Source of the DNA: Methylocystaceae bacterium
GTDB taxonomy: Bacteria; Pseudomonadota; Alphaproteobacteria; Rhizobiales; Beijerinckiaceae
Length of the DNA stretch: 64,000 nucleotides
Direction: 5' to 3'
Assembly (NCBI GenBank): GCA_009773555.1
Contig: WSXZ01000015.1
Coordinates: 57,404-121,403 of the forward strand
Part shown: in pieces, positions 44,363 to 55,159 of the stretch
Position numbering within the stretch: position 1 is the first letter of the stretch
Layout: each line of letters opens with the position of its first letter
Made by a program: the position numbers and the translations under genes
Notes under the pieces: generated by a model
The model's input: the letters and a program-made list of their open reading frames with translations, nothing else
Databases searched by the model: none
What the model was told of the DNA's origin: nothing

Positions 44363-46349
44363 ATGACCGAAAAGAACCGAAATACCCGCGGCGGCTCCCC
44401 CGGCGGCGATCGGCCCTTGCGCCGGCCCGCCAGGAAGACGGCCGCGCCGCACGCCGCCGCACGCCAAGACGCAAGGCCAGCAAAGCCCGGCTTCGACAAA
44501 CCGCGCTCGGACAAGCCGCGCTCGGACAAGCCGCGCATGGACGAACCGCGCTCGGACAAGCCCCGGTTTGACAGGCCTCGCTTGGACAGGCCCGCCGCGC
44601 CACGCGCCCAAGGCGAGCGCGACAAGCGTCCTGACAAGCCCCCCGTCAAGCAGCGCGCCGCCACGCCCGCGCCCCGCGAAAAAGCCTTCGAAGGCGAGCG
44701 GATCGCCAAAGTCATGGCGCGCGCGGGCGTGTGTTCGCGCCGCGACGCCGAGTTCTGGATCGCGGAAGGTCGCGTCGCCGTCAACGGGCGCGTGCAGACG
44801 AGTCCCGCCTTCAATGTGCGCGACAACGACAATATCACGATCGACGGCGCGCCAATGCAGGCGCGCGAGCGCACGCGGCTCTTTCTGTTCCATAAGCCCA
44901 CCGGCTATGTCACCACGGCGCGCGACGAAGAAGGCCGCGCCACGGTGTTCTCTTATCTTGAGGAACGCCATCCGGACTTGCCGCGGCTCGTCAGCGTCGG
45001 CCGGCTCGACATCAATACCGAGGGGCTGCTGCTGCTCACCAATGACGGCGGCCTCGCGCGCACGCTCGAATTGCCCGCGACCGGTTGGACGCGGCGCTAT
45101 CGCGTGCGGGCGCATGGGGCGATCGATCAGGCGCAACTCGATTCCTTGGGCGACGGCGTGACGATCGACGGCGTCCATTATGCGCCGATCGAGGCGCGGC
45201 TCGAACGCGAGCAAGGCGCCAACGTCTGGATCGCGATGAACCTCACCGAAGGCAAGAACCGCGAGATCAAGCGCGTCATGGCGCATCTCGGGCTCGACGT
45301 GACGCGGCTCATTCGCGTGTCATACGGGCCCTTCCAGCTCGCCGATCTCGCGGAAGGCGCGGTCGAAGAAGTGCGATTGAAAACGCTGCGCGAGCAATTG
45401 GGCAAGTCGCTCGCCGAACTTGCCGGCGTCGATTTCGCCGCGCCGCTGCGGGAGATGGCGCCGGCGGAACAGCAGGAGATTCGTCAGCGCGCCGAGAAGC
45501 GTCCGCGCAAACATGTTTCCACGCTGCGCAAAGAGCAGGACGAGCAACGCGACGCCGGACCGCGGGCGCGCGTTTCGCGCGGCGCGGTCGCCGACCGCAA
45601 GGGCCGCGCCGTCGCCGTCGAGCGGGTGACTCCGGCGCGGCGGCGCGAGGAGACGGCGGCGCCGCCGTCGCGCAACGCCCGGCGTTTCGAGGCGATGCGC
45701 GCCGATGGCGCGCCGCACCAGCCGAAGGCGCGATCGGAACGCCCATCGCGCGACAGCAAGCCGCGCGGCGAGCGTTTCCCGCGCGAGGACGGGCGCCGCC
45801 GTGCGCCGTGCGCCGCGCTTCGACGATCAGCGCGGAGCGCGTCCGCCGACGCGAGCGCCGCGCGAGCGGGGCACCGAGGGGCGCGACGAACGCCCGCGCA
45901 ACACGCAGAGGTTCGAGAAGCGGCCAGACGACCGCGCGAGCGGTCAGAGAAATTATCGCACGGCCAATCGCGATGACGCGCGGTTCGAAAAGCGTCCGCC
46001 GCGTCGCGACGGCGACGAAGCCCGACGCGATTCGCGCGGCGCCAGCGCGACGCGCCAGGAGCGGCCGCGGACATTCGACAAGCGCCCGGCGCGCAGCGGC
46101 GAGCGCGACTTTTCGGCTGGCGACCGCGCGCCCCGCGAACGCAAATTCGATCAGCCCCGCTCGGGCGGAGACGCGCGGCCCTCGCGCAGCGGCGGACCGT
46201 CTCGGGGCCCGCACAAAGGTCCACGCAGCGGACCGGGCAAAGGTCCCGCGGGCGGCCGAGGCGCGCCGCGCAAAGGACCGCCCAAAGGACCCTTCAAGGG
46301 ACCGCGCAAAGGGCCGCCGAAGGGACCACGCAAGCCGCGCGGCGCATAG
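44363..46349 (+). pseudogene. rluB: Large-subunit rRNA pseudouridine synthase (RluB/RsuA family) with long disordered tails, frameshifted in the C-terminal tail
   Basis: Residues about 110-360 are a complete enzyme: S4 domain (IAKVMARAGVCSRRDAEFWI), catalytic Asp in VGRLDINTEGLLLLTNDGG, and NLTEGKNREIKRVMAHLGL. The N-terminal ~105 residues are Lys/Arg/Asp/Pro repeats (SDKPR). The open frame stops at 45976, but the Arg/Gly/Pro-rich tail, ending in KGP repeats, continues in another frame to 46349, three bases before rsmD. Removing one of two tandem GTGCGCC copies at 45801-45814 restores one frame of about 659 residues. The catalytic part is untouched, so the protein may work with an altered tail. 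Confidence 0.85.
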
Positions 46350-46352
46350 ACC

Positions 46353-46910
46353 ATGCGCATCGTCGGCGGCGCCCTGCGCGGTCGAGCGCTTTCGGGACCA
46401 CGTTCGCAGGCGATTCGACCAACGTCCGAACGGCTGCGCGAATCCGTTTTCGACATTCTCGCGCATCGCTTCGGCGATCCGGTTGCGGGCGCGAATGTCG
46501 TCGATCTCTTTGCCGGCGCCGGCGCGCTTGGACTCGAGGCCGTGTCGCGCGGCGCGGCGCGGGCGCTTTTCGTCGACGACGGCGCCGAGGCGCGCGCGCT
46601 GCTACGCGCGAATATCGAAGCGTTGGGACTTGGCGGCGTCACGCGCATCTTTCGCCGGGACGCCACGAAGCTCGGCGCCGCGCCGGCGGGCGAAACATTT
46701 TCGCTCGCCTTCCTTGACCCGCCTTACGGCAAGGATCTCGCGACGCGAGCGCTTATTGCGCTTGTCGATGGCGGCTGGCTTACGCCGGACGCCATCGTCG
46801 TCGTCGAAGAAAGCGCCAAGGCGCAAATCGACCTGCCGCCGAATTTGCTGCGCGAAGACGAACGCCGCTATGGCGACACGCAATTCGTCTTCGCGCGCTA
46901 TATTCGTTAG
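46353..46910 (+). CDS. rsmD: 16S rRNA (guanine(966)-N2)-methyltransferase RsmD
   Basis: 185 residues. MRIVGGALRGRAL start, RPTSERLRESVFDIL, SAM-binding VVDLFAGAGALGLEAVSRGA and the base-flipping FLDPPYGKDLA motif are complete. It follows the end of the disordered rluB tail by three bases, supporting the view that the tail originally extended to 46349. Confidence 0.95.
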   Translation: MRIVGGALRGRALSGPRSQAIRPTSERLRESVFDILAHRFGDPVAGANVVDLFAGAGALGLEAVSRGAARALFVDDGAEARALLRANIEALGLGGVTRIFRRDATKLGAAPAGETFSLAFLDPPYGKDLATRALIALVDGGWLTPDAIVVVEESAKAQIDLPPNLLREDERRYGDTQFVFARYIR

Positions 46911-46969
46911 CGCTCAAAAGAGGCGTTACGCTCTCATATGGACTCGGGCTGATCCGTCGCTTGGACCTT

Positions 46970-47080
46970 GTCATTCCCGGCGGGCCGAAGGCCTGACCGG
47001 CAATCCAGAGCCAGTCCAAGAATGCTGGTCGGGCGCTGGATTCCCGATCATGCGCGTCGCGCGTCGGGAATGACAGCCGT
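46970..47080. repeat. TCATTCCCG palindromic repeat pair
   Basis: Begins TTGTCATTCCCGGCGGGC and ends GCGTCGGGAATGACAG, two outward-facing copies of the class also seen at 13450 and 41161, with TCCAGAGCC/TGGATTCCC spacer. Separates rsmD from the convergent small genes; may act as a terminator. Confidence 0.75.
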
Positions 47081-47101
47081 TCCGTTCAAACGGATTTTGT
47101 A

Positions 47102-47407
47102 TCACTCAAAGGCGACTTGGACTTTCGTCACCGCGCGATCGAAAAGGCCGGTAGGCAGATAGCACAGCGGATTGGTGGCGAGCGGCGCTTCCTTGCAGTG
47201 CTCGTGATCGCTTGTCCACGCATAGCCTGACTGCGCCATGCAACCCAAAATATATTTGCGGATCAGGTGATCTGCGTCCAAGCGGCGATTTTCAGGATAT
47301 GCGGACTCGCCGTCCAATTCGCAGGCCGACGTTTTAATCTGCTGCGCTTTGAAGAAGGACGAACTGGAGCCGATCAACCCGGCTTCCGCTCCAACGACCA
47401 TGATCAA
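47102..47407 (-). CDS. Hypothetical protein (101 aa)
   Basis: Starts MIMVVGAEAGLIGSSSSFF and continues as a cysteine-containing, globular-looking chain (TSACELDGESAYPENRRL, YILGCMAQSGYAWTSDHEHC, NPLCYLPTGLFDRAV). Four cysteines after an N-terminal hydrophobic segment suggest an exported or membrane-anchored protein. I do not recognise it. Its ATG overlaps by ATGA the stop of a 26-codon hydrophobic frame; the sequence before the ATG in its own frame (RALIDAFVGGLIMVV) reads like more of the same protein, so the two may be halves of one frameshifted gene. Confidence 0.5.
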   Translation of the reverse strand: MIMVVGAEAGLIGSSSSFFKAQQIKTSACELDGESAYPENRRLDADHLIRKYILGCMAQSGYAWTSDHEHCKEAPLATNPLCYLPTGLFDRAVTKVQVAFE

Positions 47408-47484
47408 TCCGCCGACGAAGGCATCAATGAGAGCACGCTGCCTGTCGCCAAAGCGACGCCGACGAAAATCAACACGAGAATCAT
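47404..47484 (-). CDS. Hypothetical hydrophobic peptide (26 aa) overlapping the next gene
   Basis: MILVLIFVGVALATGSVLSL then MPSSAD. One membrane helix, preceded by GGAGAACGGG. Could be a leader peptide translationally coupled to the 101-residue protein, or the displaced N-terminal anchor of that protein after a frameshift near 47420-47440. Nothing else is recognisable in the 240 bp between here and mutS. Confidence 0.35.
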   Translation of the reverse strand: MILVLIFVGVALATGSVLSLMPSSAD

Positions 47485-47724
47485 GACCCGTTCTCCGATG
47501 TCAGAGTAGTTTGGCGCCGCCGTCGAATGAGAGACGGGCATGCGCAGCGAAGGCCGCAGGCGGCGCCGGCGTACAGCCCCGATCCTTGCGCCTTCGTTCG
47601 ACACGTCTTGGCGTCGGACGAACGCAACGGGGCTCGATGGATTTGAGTGTGTGCGCCAAACGCGCCGCGGTCTGCGACTTAGTCACGAGCCTTCAAGCTT
47701 CGCTTCAAATCACAAAAGACGCCT

Positions 47725-50367
47725 TCAAAGCTTCTTCTTCAATTCGTAGAGCGCGGCGAGCGCTTCGCGCGGCGTCATCTGGTCTGGATCGATCTCATGA
47801 AGCGCGTCGCGCAACGTATCCTTCGGCGCCGACGTCTCAGCGAGGCGTGCGAAGAGCGGCAGATCGTCGATCAAAGTCTCGACCGGCGCGCGACGGTCGG
47901 CCGCTTCCAACTCTGCGAGGATCGCATGCGCACGCGCGACGACGCTCGCCGGCAGGCCCGCGAGCTGCGCGACATGCACGCCATAGGAGCGGTCGGCTGC
48001 GCCTTTGATCACCTCATGCAGAAACACCACATCGCCGGCGTGATCGGTCACCTTCATCGTCAGATTGACGAGGCGCGGCAGCCGCTTCGCAAGCTGCGTC
48101 AATTCGTGGAAATGCGTGGCGAAGATCGCGCGCGAGCGATTCACTTCGTGCAGATGTTCGATCGTCGCCCAGGCGATCGAAAGTCCGTCGAATGTCGCCG
48201 TGCCACGACCGATTTCATCGAGAATGACGAGCGAACGCGGGCTCGCGCCGTTCAAGATCGCCGCGGTTTCGACCATCTCGACCATGAAGGTCGAGCGACC
48301 ACGGGCGAGATCGTCAGACGCGCCGACACGCGAGAACAGCCTGTCGATGACGCCGATGCGGGCGGACTGCGCAGGAACGTAGGAGCCCGTCTGCGCCAGG
48401 AGCGCGATGAGCGCGTTCTGGCGCAGATAGGTCGATTTGCCGGCCATGTTCGGCCCGGTGACGACGGCGATTCGGCCGCCCTCCGCTGCGCAAAGATCAC
48501 AGTCATTCGCGGCGAAAGCCTTGCCTTGCGACTGTAGCGAAGCTTCGACGACGGGATGGCGCCCGCCGACAATCTCGAAATCGAGCGAGGCGTCGATCAG
48601 CGCGGCATAAAGATCGAGCCGCGCGAAGGCCTCGGCGAGGCGCCGCAAGTCTTCCGCGCGCGCGCAGACGCCCGCGACCAACGCGTCGAAGATCGCCAGT
48701 TCCCGCGCCAGCGCGCGATCGGCCGCCGAAGCGATCTTCGCTTCGAGCTCGACGAGTTCGCGCGTCGAGAAACGCATCGCGTCGGCCATGGTCTGGCGAT
48801 GCGTGAAGGTCGCGTCGAACGGCGGCCGCAGCAGCTTTTCGCCATGAGCCTGCGAGACCTCGAGAAAAAAGCCGAGAAAATTATTGTGCTTGATCCTGAG
48901 CTTCGTTTCGGTGAGCTGCGCATATCGCCCCTGCAGCTCGGCGATCACCTTGCGGCTTGCGTCGCGTAGGCGTCTCGCTTCGTCCAATTCGGAGTCGCGC
49001 CCCTCGCGAATAAAATCGCCGTTGCGCTTGTCGAGCGGCAGGCTGTCTTTCAAAGCTTCGGCGATTTCGCCGGCCAGCGCGATGTCCGCTTCAGAAAATA
49101 TCTGGGCTTCCGCAGCGATGTCCAATGGGGGATCGAGCTGCGCGAAAAGACGAGAGATGTCTTGCGCAGCGTCGAGCGCGACGCCGACGCTTGCAAGATC
49201 GCGCGGGCCGCCACGCTCCAAGGAAAGACGCGACAAGGCGCGCGAGAGATCCGGCGCGCGCGCGAGCTTGGCGCGAAGCGCGGCGCGCAGATCCGACTTT
49301 TCGAAAAAGAAGGCGACAGCGTCGAGACGCGCTGCGATCAATCGCGCGTCGGTCAAGGGCGCCGCGATCCGCTCGGCCAAGAGTCTCGCGCCGCCGGGCG
49401 TGACGGTGAGGTCGACCACCGAAAGCAGCGAGCCCTCGCGCGCGCCGGACAGCGTGCGCGTCAGTTCGAGATTGGCGCGCGTCGCCGAGTCGATTTCAAG
49501 CGCCGTCAGCGCGCGCAGACTTGTCGGACGCGACAGCGCCGGGCGCTGCCCCTTTTGCGTGCGCTCGACATAGAGGATCGCCGTCGCGGCTGCGGCGAGT
49601 TCGCAGTCGCTGAAGGCGCCAAAACCGTCGAGCGTCGCCACAGTGTAGAACGCCATGAGGCGTCTTGCCGCGTCGGCGCCGTCGCCGATGTCGCGGCCGA
49701 TCGGCGCGATGGGCGCGCCGGCGCCCTCGAAGAGCGTCGCAAGCGATGGGTCTCTGCACAGCGCGTCGGCGGCGATGATTTCGCGCGGCTCCAGACGCGC
49801 AATCTCGGCGCCGAGCGCATTCTCTTCGCGCTCACAGACCGTAAAGGCGCCCGTCGAAATATCGACGCTCGCCAGGCCGTATCGCCAGCGCCCGTCCTCC
49901 CCGCGCAAGCGCGCCATCGCCAAAAAGGCGTTGTGCCTCGCGGGATCGAGCAGCGCGTCTTCGGTGATCGTGCCGGGCGTGACAAGCCGCACGACGTCGC
50001 GCCGCACCACCGATTTCGCCCCGCGTTTTTTGGCTTCGGCCGGGTCTTCGGTCTGCTCGCAGACGGCGACACGATGTCCGAGCGCGATGAGTTTTTGCAG
50101 ATAGTCGTTGGCGCGCTCGACCGGCACGCCGCACATCGGAATGTCTTCGCCAAGATGCTTGCCGCGCTTGGTCAGCATGATGCCGAGCGCGCGCGACGCC
50201 GTCTGGGCGTCTTCAAAAAACAGCTCGTAGAAATCGCCCATGCGATAGAAGAGCAGGCAATCGGCGTTCGCCGCCTTGATCTCAATATATTGCGCGATCA
50301 TTGGGGTTACGCGCGTCTGCGCCTGATCATTGAGATTTTGAGCAGGAGCGGGCGCTGTGTGTTTCAT
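47725..50367 (-). CDS. mutS: DNA mismatch repair protein MutS
   Basis: 880 residues from ATG 50367. Mismatch-binding domain with the Phe-x-Glu region ([17 protein letters not shown]), connector and lever domains, then the ATPase with Walker [33 protein letters not shown] and the Walker [25 protein letters not shown]. Recognises mispairs and recruits MutL (not in this window). The upstream in-frame codons to 50397 have no ribosome-binding site. Confidence 0.97.
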   Translation of the reverse strand: MKHTAPAPAQNLNDQAQTRVTPMIAQYIEIKAANADCLLFYRMGDFYELFFEDAQTASRALGIMLTKRGKHLGEDIPMCGVPVERANDYLQKLIALGHRVAVCEQTEDPAEAKKRGAKSVVRRDVVRLVTPGTITEDALLDPARHNAFLAMARLRGEDGRWRYGLASVDISTGAFTVCEREENALGAEIARLEPREIIAADALCRDPSLATLFEGAGAPIAPIGRDIGDGADAARRLMAFYTVATLDGFGAFSDCELAAAATAILYVERTQKGQRPALSRPTSLRALTALEIDSATRANLELTRTLSGAREGSLLSVVDLTVTPGGARLLAERIAAPLTDARLIAARLDAVAFFFEKSDLRAALRAKLARAPDLSRALSRLSLERGGPRDLASVGVALDAAQDISRLFAQLDPPLDIAAEAQIFSEADIALAGEIAEALKDSLPLDKRNGDFIREGRDSELDEARRLRDASRKVIAELQGRYAQLTETKLRIKHNNFLGFFLEVSQAHGEKLLRPPFDATFTHRQTMADAMRFSTRELVELEAKIASAADRALARELAIFDALVAGVCARAEDLRRLAEAFARLDLYAALIDASLDFEIVGGRHPVVEASLQSQGKAFAANDCDLCAAEGGRIAVVTGPNMAGKSTYLRQNALIALLAQTGSYVPAQSARIGVIDRLFSRVGASDDLARGRSTFMVEMVETAAILNGASPRSLVILDEIGRGTATFDGLSIAWATIEHLHEVNRSRAIFATHFHELTQLAKRLPRLVNLTMKVTDHAGDVVFLHEVIKGAADRSYGVHVAQLAGLPASVVARAHAILAELEAADRRAPVETLIDDLPLFARLAETSAPKDTLRDALHEIDPDQMTPREALAALYELKKKL

Positions 50368-50486
50368 GCCAGCCAGTGTAACGGCGTCGCGGCGCAAGCG
50401 CCACGCGCGGCATGCGCTTGCATGTGGACGACGCGTCCGCCCGGGCCTAGATTCGCCGCTTGCCGCCTTTTGGATTGGGGACTTCG

Positions 50487-51503
50487 ATGATTGCCGCCAT
50501 TTGCCGTCCTATTGCATTTGCCGTAGCCGCCGCCTGGCTTTGTTCGGCTGCTTTCGCTGTGGAGCGCGTCGCGCCGGAATCGCCAACCCCGTGGCAGGTC
50601 GACAAGCATCCCTTTGCGGCGAAAAGGGCGAATGAAGCATTCAGCGGCTTTGCCTGCGGAACGAGCGGCATGTGTGTGCTGGCCGTGGATGAAGGCCGAC
50701 AGGGCGCCTTCATGCGCATCAAGGGCGAGCGACTTGTTTATGTCGGCGAGCCCTTCGAATTCAGCGGCGTGGAGAGGGAGCTCGACGCCGAAGCTGCCGC
50801 CGTCGACGACGGCTATTTTTACGTGGCCGGCTCACACGCCGCAAAGCGCGAAACATGCTGCGACAATTCTGACAGCCGACGAGTCTACCGGCTCACGGCC
50901 GACGAGAGCGGCCATATCGGAACGATGGCGCACAGCGAGCGCTTATGGGAAGCGATGCGCAGCCTTCCCGAGCTTGCGCCCTATGCCGTTCCCGGCGACT
51001 GCCGCTGCGACAGGGCCCCGGGCCACAACCGCGTCGACATCGAGGGCATGGCGGCGGCGAACGGGCGGCTTTTTTTCGCCTTGCGCGGACCGAATGTGGA
51101 AGGAAACGCCTACGTCGTCGGCGTCAACGCAAGGGCTCTTTTCGAGGGGGGCGATCTTAGACCCTCTCTCGCAACGGTTCGGTTGGGCGCCAACAAGGGC
51201 TTTCGAGATCTCGCAATCGCAGACGGCGTGGCGCTCGCTCTTGTTGGACCCAGTGACGCTGTACCGCCAGCCGACTATTCGATCGTCGAGTTGCACGGAC
51301 TAACGACCGGCGTAGCTGTGCAACCAAGAGAACTTGCAGCGCTCGATCTTCAAAACGCGCCGCTAGGGAAGAAAGGCAGTCTCATCAAGCCGGAGGCCAT
51401 CGCCGTGCTTGAGCTGAGCCCAAGACGCTATCGCTTGCTCGTGCTCTCGGATGGAGGCGATGACGGCGCGCCGCTGGTCTTCAACATTCCCCGCAAGCCA
51501 TAA
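50487..51503 (+). CDS. DUF3616 family exported protein
   Basis: 338 residues from ATG 50487. Signal peptide ([14 protein letters not shown]), then a beta-rich domain with the DUF3616 motifs [20 protein letters not shown] and [17 protein letters not shown] and a cysteine cluster (RETCCDN, PGDCRCD). Probably a periplasmic beta-propeller-like protein of unknown function. A strong bidirectional hairpin follows its stop. Confidence 0.8.
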   Translation: MIAAICRPIAFAVAAAWLCSAAFAVERVAPESPTPWQVDKHPFAAKRANEAFSGFACGTSGMCVLAVDEGRQGAFMRIKGERLVYVGEPFEFSGVERELDAEAAAVDDGYFYVAGSHAAKRETCCDNSDSRRVYRLTADESGHIGTMAHSERLWEAMRSLPELAPYAVPGDCRCDRAPGHNRVDIEGMAAANGRLFFALRGPNVEGNAYVVGVNARALFEGGDLRPSLATVRLGANKGFRDLAIADGVALALVGPSDAVPPADYSIVELHGLTTGVAVQPRELAALDLQNAPLGKKGSLIKPEAIAVLELSPRRYRLLVLSDGGDDGAPLVFNIPRKP

Positions 51504-51504
51504 A

Positions 51505-51534
51505 AAGCCCCGGAAGAGCGTTCTTCCGGGGCTT
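51505..51534. terminator. Bidirectional rho-independent terminator
   Basis: Perfect 13-bp stem AAGCCCCGGAAGA / TCTTCCGGGGCTT with a 4-base loop, flanked by an A-run on the left and CTTTAT on the right. It ends the DUF3616 gene and the convergent 24-aa gene. Confidence 0.85.
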
Positions 51535-51548
51535 TATCGCATCTCGTG

Positions 51549-51623
51549 TTAGCGCCAGAACGCCAGAAGGATGATGATCGGTATCGGAATTCCGAGCATC
51601 CACAGCAAGACAGACCGAAACAT
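51549..51623 (-). CDS. Small membrane peptide (24 aa)
   Basis: MFRSVLLWMLGIPIPIIILL followed by AFWR. A single hydrophobic helix preceded by an excellent AAGGGAGG ribosome-binding site. It lies 12 bp after the 308-residue membrane protein gene on the same strand. Similar orphan peptides are frequent in Hyphomicrobiales; function unknown. Confidence 0.7.
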   Translation of the reverse strand: MFRSVLLWMLGIPIPIIILLAFWR

Positions 51624-51635
51624 TTCTACCTCCCT

Positions 51636-52562
51636 TTAGAAGCGAGAGAACGCCGCGACGCCGACGTTTTCATCGCGATGGCGCCCGCCGAGCGTTGCGC
51701 CGTACCACGCCGCCACAGCGCCGAGGAGCATTGTCGCTGCGGACAGGAACGCGAGCAGGATGCCGGTCTTGCGCGCCGTCTCGGCCGTCTCCTTCGCCTT
51801 CGCCTGGTCTTCACGCAGGCGTTCGGCGCTCAGATCCACGCGCCTTTCCGCTTCCTGTGGGGCGAGGCCGGAGCGCGAAGCGAGAACATTGACAAGATAG
51901 GCGCGATCTTCTCCGGAGATTTCGCCTGTCGCCAAGCCGCGCTCGACGATGCGCTTCACGATCGCGCGCGGATATTCGACCGGCATCGTCACCCCCCGTG
52001 CGTTCACGTCGCCATCGCCGCGCATCAGAAAATCGACCCGCTCCTCGACCGGAGTCACCGTGGGTGCAAGCGCTGTCGTCTCGGTTCTGGCGCCTTCCGA
52101 AGACGCCGCCTCGGAAACGCCAGTCTTTGCGAGCTGGAAGAGAGAAGCGCCTGCGATCAGCGCGAACACCACGATCGCGGCGGCCCAGAGCACGAGGCCA
52201 TGGACCCCGTCGCGGACTTCCACCTCTTCTTGCGAAACATCTCCGGAGCGCCGGCGCAGCCTTCCCGTGACGTAGCCGCCGACCGCAAAGCTCGAAACGG
52301 TGATCCAAAGCACCCAGAGCGTCAACGCGATCAGATGAACAACCAAGGACGCGCCGCCATAAGGCGACGTCATCGACAGTCCGATCGCCGAACCGAATGC
52401 CCCCATGATGAAGGAAATTGCTCCGGCGATCGTTGCGCCGGCGATGATGGCGGCCCAATCGGTATTGGTCGACCGGCCAGACATGTCTTGGGCGACCGCC
52501 ACCGCGGCGGCTTCGCCGCGCGACGGCCCGACGCCGAGTCCCGTTTGCACGAAGTCAGTCAT
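51636..52562 (-). CDS. Multi-pass membrane protein (PhnA-like/TIGR04086-like), function unknown
   Basis: 308 residues. Four membrane helices: IIAGATIAGAISFIMGAFGS, LTLWVLWITVSSFAVGGYVTG, LVLWAAAIVVFALIAGAS and the C-terminal GILLAFLSAATMLLGAVAAW, with a soluble helical loop (about 165-265, rich in Glu/Arg) between the last two. Such proteins are widespread in alphaproteobacteria, often annotated PhnA-like, with no known activity. It is flanked by 24-aa membrane peptides on both sides in the same orientation, suggesting a three-gene envelope operon. Confidence 0.75.
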   Translation of the reverse strand: MTDFVQTGLGVGPSRGEAAAVAVAQDMSGRSTNTDWAAIIAGATIAGAISFIMGAFGSAIGLSMTSPYGGASLVVHLIALTLWVLWITVSSFAVGGYVTGRLRRRSGDVSQEEVEVRDGVHGLVLWAAAIVVFALIAGASLFQLAKTGVSEAASSEGARTETTALAPTVTPVEERVDFLMRGDGDVNARGVTMPVEYPRAIVKRIVERGLATGEISGEDRAYLVNVLASRSGLAPQEAERRVDLSAERLREDQAKAKETAETARKTGILLAFLSAATMLLGAVAAWYGATLGGRHRDENVGVAAFSRF

Positions 52563-52573
52563 TCTGCATCTCC

Positions 52574-52648
52574 TCAGCGCAGGCCAAGAAATGATAAAAT
52601 CGCCAGAACGACGACGATCAGTCCGACGAGATAAATGATGCCACTCAT
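52574..52648 (-). CDS. Small membrane peptide (24 aa)
   Basis: MSGIIYLVGLIVVVLAILSF then LGLR: one helix, preceded by GGAGGT five bases before the ATG. This exact style of peptide (IIYLVGLIVVVLxILSFLGLR) recurs in many Hyphomicrobiales genomes by memory, which argues that it is translated. Located 11 bp upstream of the 308-residue membrane protein. Confidence 0.75.
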   Translation of the reverse strand: MSGIIYLVGLIVVVLAILSFLGLR

Positions 52649-52745
52649 TGAAACCTCCGCTTCGACCGCTGCGCTGCCCGCAATCCTGACCTAAGCCGCA
52701 ACGTGGACAGCCGCGCATGCCCTAAAACTCTGGCGCTTCGTCATT

Positions 52746-52775
52746 GTTCCGTGACGCTTGGTTCCGTGACGCTTG
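52746..52775. repeat. Tandem 15-bp duplication
   Basis: GTTCCGTGACGCTTG occurs twice in direct succession about 90 bp upstream of the malic enzyme start. Non-coding if the inner start of that gene is used. Confidence 0.9.
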
Positions 52776-52863
52776 GCGCGGCCGCGTTGGGCAAAGCGCT
52801 TGTGGACGCAGCCACGCTCCGGGTATGGTCGCCGTGTTGCGTCGCAACAGCAGAGGGGCGGAG

Positions 52864-55158
52864 ATGGCCGACGACATGGCGGAAAATCGGGCGGAAGGAG
52901 AGCAGCGCGCGACGATATCGGACAAGGAGGCGTTGCTGTTTCATTCGCGCGGCCGGCCCGGCAAGCTCGCCGTCATCGCCTCGAAGCCGATGGCGACTCA
53001 GCGCGACCTGTCGCTCGCCTATTCGCCGGGCGTCGCCGCGCCGGTGCTCGCCATCGCCAAGGATCCTTCGGCGGCGTTCGATTATACGACCCGCGGCAAC
53101 ATGGTCGCCGTCATCACCAACGGCACCGCGATCCTCGGGCTTGGCGATCTCGGCGCGCTGGCGGCGAAGCCCGTGATGGAAGGAAAGGCCGCGCTGTTCA
53201 AGCGGTTCGCGGACATCGATTCCATTGATCTCGAGATCGATACGAAGGACGTGGATGCGTTCGTCAACGCCGTGCGTTATCTCGGCCCCTCGTTCGGCGG
53301 CATCAATCTCGAAGACATCAAGGCGCCGGAGTGTTTCGTCATCGAGGAGCGGCTACGCGACCTCATGGACATTCCGGTCTTCCATGACGATCAGCACGGC
53401 ACGGCGATCATCTCCGCCGCCGGCATGCTCAACGCGCTGCTGCTGACGGGCCGTGACATCGGATCGGCGAAACTCGTCTGCAATGGCGCCGGCGCCGCCG
53501 GCATCGCCTGTCTCGATCTCGCGAAAGCGATGGGTTTCGATCCGCGCAACGTCATCCTGTGCGACACCAAGGGCGTGGTCTATCGCGGCCGCCAGGAGGG
53601 CATGAACCAGTGGAAGAGCGCGCACGCCGTCGACACCACGGCGCGAACGCTCGCCGAGGCGCTGGAAGGCGCCGACATCTTCTACGGCCTTTCCGTCAAG
53701 GGGGCCCTGACGCCCGCCATGCTTCGCAGCATGGCGGACAATCCGATCGTCTTCGCCATGGCCAATCCTGACCCCGAGATCACGCCGGAAGAAGCGCGCG
53801 CCACGCGCGCCGACGTGATCATCGCCACGGGCCGTTCCGACTATCCCAACCAGATCAATAACGTCCTGGGCTTTCCCTATATTTTCCGGGGCGCGCTCGA
53901 CGTGCGCGCCAAGACGATCAACATGGAGATGAAGATCGCTGCGACGAAGGCGCTCGCCGATCTCGCGCGCGAGGACGTGCCGGACGAAGTCGCCAACGCC
54001 TACCGAGGCGCCCGGCCGCGTTTCGGCCGTGACTATATTATCCCGGCGCCGTTCGACCCGCGCCTGATCTCGATCATTCCGCCCGCCGTGGCGCTCGCGG
54101 CGATGGACACCGGCGTCGCGCGCCGCCCCATCGTCGACATGAAAGCCTATCGCGCTGAGCTCTCGGCGCGCCGCGATCCGATCGCCGGGCTGATGCAGAC
54201 GGTCCACGAACGCGTGCGGCGTGATCCCAAGCGCGTCGTCTTCGCCGAGGGCGAAGAAGAGCAGGTGATCCGCGCCGCCCTATCCTTCGTTCATCAAGGT
54301 TTCGGACGCGCCGTGCTCGTCGGCCGGGAGGATCGCGTCAAGGAAGCGGCGGCGAACGCCGGCCTTGAGCTTCCCGCAGAGATCGAAATCCACAACGCCA
54401 AACTCTCAAGCCGCAACTCGGTCTATGCGCAGTTCCTGTTCGAGCGCCTGCAGCGCAAGGGGTATCTGATGCGCGACTGCCAGCGGCTGATCAATCAGGA
54501 CCGCAATCATTTCGCCGCCGCGATGGTGGCGCAGGGCGACGCCGACGCCATGGTGACGGGCGTCACGCGCAATTTCTCCCACGCGCTCGAAGACGTGCGC
54601 CGCGTCATCGACCACAAGCCCGGCCACCGCGTCATCGGCGCGTCGATCATTCTCGCCAATGGCCGCATTGTCGTCGTCGCCGACACGGCCATCACCGAAA
54701 TGCCCGACGCCAACGAGCTGGCCGAAATCGCCATCGAGGCGGCCGGCGTGGCCCGCCGCATCGGACTCGTGCCGCGGGTCGCCATGCTGGCCTTTTCGAC
54801 ATTCGGCTATCCGCCGGGCGAGCGCACGGCGCGCGTGCATCAGGCGGTCAACGTTCTCGACCACCGGCGCGTCGATTTCGAATATGAGGGCGAGATGGGC
54901 GCGGACATTGCGCTCAATAAGGATTTGATGAGCGCTTATCCGTTTTCGCGACTCACCGATACGGCGAATGTCCTTGTCATGCCAGCGTTTCATTCGGCGG
55001 CTATTTCGACAAAAATGTTACAGGAACTTGGCGGCGCGACCGTTCTCGGTCCGCTGATCGTCGGACTCGACAAACCGATTCAAATCGTCCAACTCGGCGC
55101 GACGGACACGGAGATCGTCAATATGGCGGCGCTCGCCGCCTTCGGCGTCGGCGGATGA
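52864..55158 (+). CDS. maeB: NADP-dependent malic enzyme MaeB with phosphotransacetylase-like domain
   Basis: 764 residues from ATG 52864, which has AGGGGCGGAG upstream; the frame is open farther upstream but through a tandem duplication. N-terminal malic enzyme (about 20-430): catalytic Tyr in [18 protein letters not shown], and the NADP site [15 protein letters not shown]-terminal domain (about 440-764) resembles phosphate acetyltransferase and is regulatory (acetyl-CoA sensing) in this class. Decarboxylates malate to pyruvate with NADPH. Confidence 0.94.
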   Translation: MADDMAENRAEGEQRATISDKEALLFHSRGRPGKLAVIASKPMATQRDLSLAYSPGVAAPVLAIAKDPSAAFDYTTRGNMVAVITNGTAILGLGDLGALAAKPVMEGKAALFKRFADIDSIDLEIDTKDVDAFVNAVRYLGPSFGGINLEDIKAPECFVIEERLRDLMDIPVFHDDQHGTAIISAAGMLNALLLTGRDIGSAKLVCNGAGAAGIACLDLAKAMGFDPRNVILCDTKGVVYRGRQEGMNQWKSAHAVDTTARTLAEALEGADIFYGLSVKGALTPAMLRSMADNPIVFAMANPDPEITPEEARATRADVIIATGRSDYPNQINNVLGFPYIFRGALDVRAKTINMEMKIAATKALADLAREDVPDEVANAYRGARPRFGRDYIIPAPFDPRLISIIPPAVALAAMDTGVARRPIVDMKAYRAELSARRDPIAGLMQTVHERVRRDPKRVVFAEGEEEQVIRAALSFVHQGFGRAVLVGREDRVKEAAANAGLELPAEIEIHNAKLSSRNSVYAQFLFERLQRKGYLMRDCQRLINQDRNHFAAAMVAQGDADAMVTGVTRNFSHALEDVRRVIDHKPGHRVIGASIILANGRIVVVADTAITEMPDANELAEIAIEAAGVARRIGLVPRVAMLAFSTFGYPPGERTARVHQAVNVLDHRRVDFEYEGEMGADIALNKDLMSAYPFSRLTDTANVLVMPAFHSAAISTKMLQELGGATVLGPLIVGLDKPIQIVQLGATDTEIVNMAALAAFGVGG

Positions 55159-55159
55159 G

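Noticed and set aside
48000-50500. Long antisense frames opposite mutS, metH, cydA and other genes
   Set aside because: High GC keeps antisense frames open; their residues are low-complexity Arg/Ala/His and show no family motif.
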